From the NCBI GenBank assembly GCA_964469055.1, contig CAYXXN010000074.1, positions 1 through 13,560 on the forward strand: a stretch of DNA of 13,560 nucleotides, in the 5' to 3' direction. A model generated the notes under the pieces. That model saw only the letters and a program-made list of their open reading frames with translations, did not search any database and was not told the origin of the DNA. The DNA comes from CAYXXN01 sp964469055 (GTDB lineage: Bacteria; Acidobacteriota; Thermoanaerobaculia; Multivoradales; JAHEKO01). The position numbers and the translations under genes were made by a program. The first letter of the stretch is position 1, and every line of letters begins with the position of its first letter. Positions 7,959 through 13,560 of this stretch are shown piece after piece.

Positions 7959-9078
7959 GGCGCTCGCGTTGCCCGCCGTTCCGGCCCCCACCTCCCAGCC
8001 CCTGCGCCGCGCCCTGCTCGTCGGTCTCGCCCTGCGCGCTCAGCCGCGTTGGGTTGTGGAGGACCATCTGGCCGAGCTGGCGGAGCTGGCGAAGAGCGCC
8101 GGGGTGGAAGTGGTCGGTCGGACGCTGCAGGCCGCCTCGGCGCCGCACGTCAAGACCTTCATCGGACCGGGCAAGGCGCAGGAAGTCGGCCTGGCCGCCC
8201 GCGAGCTCGGCGCCGACCTCTTGATCTTCGACGACGACCTCTCCGCCAGCCAGGTCAAGACGCTCGAGGACGTCTGCGAGGTCCAGGTCCTCGATCGGAG
8301 CGGCCTCATCCTCGATCTCTTCCGCCAGCGGGCCAGGAGCCGCGAGGCTCGTACCCAGGTCGAGCTCGCGCAGCTCAACTACCTCTTGCCGCGCCTGACC
8401 CGGCGGTGGACGCACCTGTCGCGGCAGATGGGCGGCACGGGGACCCGCGGCGGTGAGGGCGAGACCCAGCTCGAGGCCGACCGCCGTGCGCTGCGCCGGC
8501 GCATCCGACATCTGGAGCGCGACCTCGAGACGATCGAGCGGACTCGCGGCCTGCAGCGCCGTGGCCGCCGCGACGTCTTCCAGGTGGCGCTCACCGGCTA
8601 CACCAACGCCGGCAAGTCGACGCTGTTCAATCGGCTGACCCACGCCGGCGCCTTGGCAGAAGACCGCCTGTTCGCGACGCTCGACTCGAAGTTGAAGCGC
8701 GGGGGTCTGGGCGACGGCAAGGTCGCCCTCTTCGCCGACACCGTCGGCTTCATCCGCAAACTGCCCCACCACCTGGTGGCCTCGTTCAAGAGCACACTCG
8801 AGGAGATCGCCGTCGCCAACCTCGTGCTGCACGTCGTCGATCGCAGCCACCCGCAGTGGGAAGAGCAGCTGGCGGTCGGCGAGGGGGTGCTCTCCGACCT
8901 CGGCGTCGCCGCCGAGCGCCGCCTCACCGTCTTCAACAAGCTCGACCGCCTCGATCCGCTCGAGGCCGCGAGCCGCAATGGCCGGGGCGTCTGGGTCTCG
9001 GCGCAGACCGGCGCCGGCCTCCCCGACCGCCTGCTGCCGGCGATCCGGGGCCTCATGACGCCGGTCGAGCCCGGGTAA
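7957..9078 (+). CDS. hflX: GTPase HflX
   Basis: This is a 373-residue cytoplasmic TRAFAC GTPase. By family knowledge HflX binds the large ribosomal subunit and splits or rescues stalled ribosomes under stress. The HflX N-terminal domain (about 17-125) contains IGPGKAQEV and the FDDDLSASQ segment. The helical linker has the hallmark RQMGGTGTRGGEGETQLEADRR stretch, starting near 156. The GTPase domain starts near 207: G1 GYTNAGKST (214-222), FATLD (239-243) in switch I, G3 DTVGF (261-265), G4 NKLD (327-330) and G5 VSAQTG (347-352). After FATLD the usual P-T-T/L-R is replaced by S-K-L-K. The C-terminus is short, ending just after the G domain, as in many bacterial forms. The ATG at 7957 has no clear ribosome site, and a TTG at 7969 is an alternative. 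The gene converges with guaA, leaving three bases between stop codons. Confidence 0.96.
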   Translation: MALALPAVPAPTSQPLRRALLVGLALRAQPRWVVEDHLAELAELAKSAGVEVVGRTLQAASAPHVKTFIGPGKAQEVGLAARELGADLLIFDDDLSASQVKTLEDVCEVQVLDRSGLILDLFRQRARSREARTQVELAQLNYLLPRLTRRWTHLSRQMGGTGTRGGEGETQLEADRRALRRRIRHLERDLETIERTRGLQRRGRRDVFQVALTGYTNAGKSTLFNRLTHAGALAEDRLFATLDSKLKRGGLGDGKVALFADTVGFIRKLPHHLVASFKSTLEEIAVANLVLHVVDRSHPQWEEQLAVGEGVLSDLGVAAERRLTVFNKLDRLDPLEAASRNGRGVWVSAQTGAGLPDRLLPAIRGLMTPVEPG

Positions 9079-9081
9079 GCC

Positions 9082-10902
9082 TCACTCCCACTCGATTGTG
9101 CCGGGCGGCTTGGTCGTCAGGTCGAGCGCCAGGCCGGAGACGCCGGGGAGCGCGAGCAGCCGATCGCACAGCTCCGTCTCGAGCGCCGCCGGGAGGTCGG
9201 CCGGCGTGGCGGTCATCGCCCGCTCGGAGCGAACGGGGCGCAGGATCACCAACTCGCGGCCGCGGCCGTCGATCGCCAACGGCACGAGCACCGTCGGGCA
9301 CTGCCAGATCGCATCGTAGAGGCCGTGCCGGAGGAGACCGTCGGTGACGATCGCGTCCGCCTGGCGGGCGACGTCGAGCCTCCCACCGGTGAGCGTGGCG
9401 GCGAGCGGGTGGAAACTGGCGGGGAAGCCCTCGCCGAGCCAGGCCAGGCAGCGGTTGACGTGCGGCACTTCCTGGTAGAGGGTACCCGCTACCCGGAGCA
9501 GTTCTTCCCAGGAGGCGTCGCCGCCGAGGAGCACCGGGTGCTCGTAGGAGCGCAGGTCGGATTTGACGCCGACCGAGCGGATCGGCAGCGCGGCCATCGC
9601 CAGCCCCGTGCGTCGCGCGACCGCGGCCAGGCGCGGCTGGATCTCTGCGAAGTGCGAGCGGTCCTCCTCGCCGGTCGAGCCCAACACCCGCACGCCCAAC
9701 CCCGGTCCGGGGAAGGGGTGGCGCCAGACGATCTCCCGCGGCACGCCGAGCCGGAGCCCAAGCTCGCGCACCTCGACCTTGTAAAGCTCGGCCAGCGGCT
9801 CGACGACGCGGCCGGCGGCGATCATCTCCTGCAGGATCGGCACCCGGTTGTGGTGGGTCTTGATGGTGTCGGCCCGTTTCGTCCCGCCGGTCTCGATGGT
9901 GTCGGGGTAGATCGTGCCCTGCGCCAGCAGATGCCCCTCGATGCCGAGCCGCCGGGCCTGGCACTCGAAGACCTCGACGAAGACGTCACCGATGATGCGG
10001 CGTTTGCGCTCGGGCTCGACGACGCCCTCGAGCCGGGCGAGGAAGGTGTCGCTGGCGTCGACGAACGTCAAGTGAGCGCCGAGGCCGAGCGACTCGAGCG
10101 TCGCGACCACCTCGCGGCTCTCGTTTTCGCGCAGCAACCCGTTGTCGATGTGGAGGAGGTGCACGCGCTCGGTCCCCAGCGCCAAGGCGAGGAGCTTCGC
10201 CGCCACCGTCGAGTCGACGCCGCCCGAGGCGAGGAGGAAAACCGAGCCCTCGCCCACCTGCGCGCGGAGCCGCTCGATCTCCTCGTCGACGAAGCGTTCC
10301 ATCGTCCACGACGGCGTGCAGCCGCAGAGGTCGAGGACGAAGTTGGCGAGCATCTCGCTGCCGTGGACCGTGTCGTCGACCTCGGGGTGGAACTGGAAGC
10401 CGTAGCGGCGCAGGCGGTCCGAGCCGATCGCGGCGTAGCGGTGCGGCGGCGAGTCGACACCCGAGGTGGTGTGACCGAGCTCCACGAACTCCGGCCCGAG
10501 AGCGGCCACCGAGTCGAAGTGGCTCATCCACACGGGCTCGACCGGGCCGAGCCCGGCGAAGAGGGGATGGTCGTCGAGCAGTTGCAGCTCGGCGGGGCCC
10601 CACTCCCGCCCGCCGTGCACGACCTCGCCGCCATAGTGCTTGGCGATCTCCTGATGGCCGAAGCAGAGGCCGAGGATGGGGGTTGCCAGGTCATAGATGG
10701 CCTTGGTGTACCCGGAGTCCTCACCAAAGGCCGACAACGCCGGGCTGCCCGAGAGGATGATCCCCCGATACTCGCGGAACCGCTCGACCGTGTCCTCGGG
10801 TTGGCGGATCTCGGCCAGCACCCCCAGCCGTCGGATCTTGGTGGCGATCAGATGAGCGTACTGGCCGCCGAAGTCGACGACGGCGATCTTGTCGTGGCGC
10901 AC
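9082..10902 (-). CDS. guaA: GMP synthase (glutamine-hydrolysing), long form
   Basis: This is a 606-residue cytoplasmic enzyme converting XMP, ATP and glutamine to GMP, the last step of de novo GMP synthesis. The class I glutaminase domain (about 5-195) has nucleophile C80 in GLCFGHQ plus H172 and E174 in FQFHPEV. The ATP-pyrophosphatase domain (about 200-395) has P-loop SGGVDST (226-232) and HPFPGPGLGVRVLG (395-408). Compared with the 525-residue E. coli enzyme, about 80 extra residues lie in the dimerisation domain. This part (about 439-545, including LPIRSVGVKSDLRSYEHPV and LRHGLYDAIWQCPTVLVPL) follows the pattern of the eukaryotic long form as I remember it, and the C-terminus is KPPGTIEWE. 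The start is GTG at 10902, with TGAGGGG upstream containing the stop of the ABC transporter gene, so the two are probably cotranscribed. Three bases separate its stop from hflX. Confidence 0.97.
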   Translation of the reverse strand: MRHDKIAVVDFGGQYAHLIATKIRRLGVLAEIRQPEDTVERFREYRGIILSGSPALSAFGEDSGYTKAIYDLATPILGLCFGHQEIAKHYGGEVVHGGREWGPAELQLLDDHPLFAGLGPVEPVWMSHFDSVAALGPEFVELGHTTSGVDSPPHRYAAIGSDRLRRYGFQFHPEVDDTVHGSEMLANFVLDLCGCTPSWTMERFVDEEIERLRAQVGEGSVFLLASGGVDSTVAAKLLALALGTERVHLLHIDNGLLRENESREVVATLESLGLGAHLTFVDASDTFLARLEGVVEPERKRRIIGDVFVEVFECQARRLGIEGHLLAQGTIYPDTIETGGTKRADTIKTHHNRVPILQEMIAAGRVVEPLAELYKVEVRELGLRLGVPREIVWRHPFPGPGLGVRVLGSTGEEDRSHFAEIQPRLAAVARRTGLAMAALPIRSVGVKSDLRSYEHPVLLGGDASWEELLRVAGTLYQEVPHVNRCLAWLGEGFPASFHPLAATLTGGRLDVARQADAIVTDGLLRHGLYDAIWQCPTVLVPLAIDGRGRELVILRPVRSERAMTATPADLPAALETELCDRLLALPGVSGLALDLTTKPPGTIEWE

Positions 10903-10910
10903 GAGGCCCC

Positions 10911-12881
<1,971 letters not shown>

Positions 12882-12911
12882 CCTCGGACGGCAGCCGCGA
12901 ACTCGGAGAAG

Positions 12912-13190
12912 TCACCTCCGTCGGGAGATCAGGTGAATGATCGCCACGAAAAGGGCGGCGCCGATGATGGACCACAAGACCGGGAACGGATGCCCACCGA
13001 TGGTGACCATCAGAGGCTCTGGGAGCTCGAGCAACCGAGCAGCCCAGGGCCCAAGCAGGGCCCCGACGAAGCCAAGGGCTATCGAGACGATCAGCCCGCC
13101 GCGAGCGCTACCCGCAATGGCCTTCCCGATGGCGCCGCAAACAGCCGCGATCACGATGAGAAGCAGGAGTGCCGGTAATGAGATTGTCAT
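12912..13190 (-). CDS. GlsB/YeaQ/YmgE-family small membrane protein
   Basis: This is a 92-residue inner-membrane protein of the family once called transglycosylase-associated. It has three hydrophobic segments, about 4-24, 32-54 and 68-89, and ends in basic RRR. The family pattern is clear: GAIGKAIAGSARGGLI followed by GFVGALLGPWAARLL. Family members are often induced by general stress, but the molecular role is not established. The ATG at 13190 is well supported by AAAGGAA (13197-13203) six bases upstream. The gene ends 30 bases before the ABC exporter start on the same strand, so they may share a transcript. A TATACT element lies at 13292-13287 on this strand. Confidence 0.9.
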   Translation of the reverse strand: MTISLPALLLLIVIAAVCGAIGKAIAGSARGGLIVSIALGFVGALLGPWAARLLELPEPLMVTIGGHPFPVLWSIIGAALFVAIIHLISRRR

Positions 13191-13286
13191 GGCAAGTTCC
13201 TTTCACACGGCCCTCCTGAGCCCTCCTCTCGCGGAGCGGGGGGAGGCTGTCGAGGGGGCTTGAGCCTCGCGGTTTCGCTGATGGGT

Positions 13287-13294
13287 AGTATAGT
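13287..13294. promoter_or_regulatory. overlapping back-to-back -10 elements
   Basis: The eight bases AGTATAGT read TATAGT on the plus strand (13289-13294) and TATACT on the minus strand (13292-13287), both close to the -10 consensus. The plus element lies 65 bases before the 29-residue peptide start and the minus element 97 bases before the GlsB-like start. Neither has a convincing -35 at 16-18 bases. Simultaneous use of both would be mutually exclusive. Confidence 0.4.
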
Positions 13295-13343
13295 GCGCTT
13301 CTCGGATGGGGTGCCGGAAAACTAGTTTGTTGGAGGTTCCGAC

Positions 13344-13353
13344 AGGAAGGGAG
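13344..13353 (+). promoter_or_regulatory. ribosome-binding site of the 29-residue peptide
   Basis: The purine run AGGAAGGGAG ends five bases before the ATG at 13359. It is the strongest ribosome site among the plus-strand genes of the window and is the main evidence that the very short reading frame is translated. TTCC at 13337-13340 could pair with GGAA at 13345-13348 and partly mask it. Confidence 0.65.
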
Positions 13354-13358
13354 AAATC

Positions 13359-13448
13359 ATGAGCACCACCACGATCATCGTGATCATCCTGTTGATCATT
13401 CTGTTTGGCGGCGGTGGCGGCTACTACTGGCGGCGCAGAGGACGCTGA
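13359..13448 (+). CDS. 29-residue Gly-rich single-pass membrane peptide
   Basis: This is a complete 29-residue frame with ATG, a strong ribosome site and a TGA stop. It consists of a short polar start (MSTTT), one hydrophobic helix of about eleven residues (IIVIILLIILF, 6-16), five glycines, YYW, and a basic tail RRRGR. The layout fits a tiny inner-membrane protein with the positive tail in the cytoplasm. It recalls the first half of small two-helix, Gly-rich proteins annotated as DUF3309-like, but here the frame ends after one helix; that assignment is from memory and tentative. It is divergent from the GlsB-like gene, so both small membrane proteins may respond to the same signal. A chance frame is less likely given the ribosome site and the strongly biased composition. 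Confidence 0.65.
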   Translation: MSTTTIIVIILLIILFGGGGGYYWRRRGR

Positions 13449-13494
13449 ACAGACCTGTCAGATCCTGGTGTCAGCTCTCACAGCCGCGTTCTTC

Positions 13495-13515
13495 GGAACC
13501 CTGCGATGGGGTTCC
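13495..13515 (+). terminator. 7-bp hairpin downstream of the 29-residue peptide gene
   Basis: GGAACCC (13495-13501) and GGGTTCC (13509-13515) form a perfect seven-base stem with loop TGCGATG, 47 bases after the peptide stop codon. No T tract follows, so it is at best an atypical terminator or a 3' stabilising structure. I see no supported gene between here and the window end. Confidence 0.35.
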
Positions 13516-13560
13516 CACGGACGGCTCATCGAGCACTCCGCCGCAGCCGAGCGCGAGGTG

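Larger units (their letters stand above)
13191..13358. other. divergent intergenic region between the GlsB-like gene and the 29-residue peptide gene
   Basis: This 168-base gap holds the leaders of two divergent small membrane-protein genes. It contains two copies of GCCCTCCT near 13210-13230, a GC-rich weakly self-complementary stretch (about 13220-13272), and an AT-richer patch at 13283-13335 carrying the back-to-back -10 element. No further coding region is evident. Confidence 0.6.

Noticed and set aside
13202..13275. A riboswitch or structured leader before the GlsB-like gene.
   Set aside because: The stretch has GC-rich partial complementarity and repeated GCCCTCCT, but no known riboswitch core that I can recognise.
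13449..13560. A possible short plus-strand gene starting ATG at 13506, or the end of a minus-strand gene entering from the right.
   Set aside because: There is no ribosome site or recognisable residues, and fewer than 20 codons are available on the plus strand. The minus frames are open but uninformative.

Overview
This is a GC-rich bacterial segment packed with ordinary chromosomal genes. I see no phage, transposon, CRISPR, tRNA or rRNA. The outer-membrane barrels with signal peptides mark it as Gram-negative. A carboxypeptidase-regulatory-like barrel protein, a PDZ plus polytopic-membrane histidine kinase paired with an NtrC-type regulator, and a long-form GMP synthetase together suggest a deep-branching phylum such as Acidobacteriota, or possibly a myxobacterial or delta-proteobacterial relative. 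That placement is inference from gene content; no marker gene here settles it.

Layout, left to right. Positions 1-171 hold no gene I can support. On the minus strand, a two-component system reads from 4310 down to 172: a large membrane sensor kinase overlaps a sigma54-activating response regulator by 4 bases. A minus-strand outer-membrane barrel protein (6363 to 4510) follows, driven by the best sigma70-type promoter in the window, which overlaps a 10-bp palindrome. Next comes a minus-strand ComF-family phosphoribosyltransferase (7311 to 6469), divergent from a plus-strand small outer-membrane barrel (7374-7922) and the ribosome-associated GTPase HflX (7957-9078). HflX converges, with a 3-base gap, on a minus-strand group in the order glsB-like gene (13190), MsbA-like ABC exporter (12881), guaA (10902). 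A 29-residue membrane peptide (13359-13448, plus) diverges from the glsB-like gene.

Functionally this is a set of housekeeping and envelope genes. The kinase/regulator pair probably senses something at or in the membrane and activates sigma54 promoters elsewhere, since I found no -24/-12 site in the intergenic gaps here. The ABC exporter, GlsB-like protein, 29-residue peptide and the two barrels all act in the envelope. HflX, GuaA and ComF are cytoplasmic housekeeping or competence-type functions.

I did not find a clear, previously undescribed system. The items most worth a second look are the eukaryote-like long form of GuaA, the ComP-like sensor fused to an NtrB-type kinase, the plug-less barrel with a palindrome on its -35 box, the 29-residue peptide with a back-to-back -10 element, and a G8 tract inside the small barrel gene.
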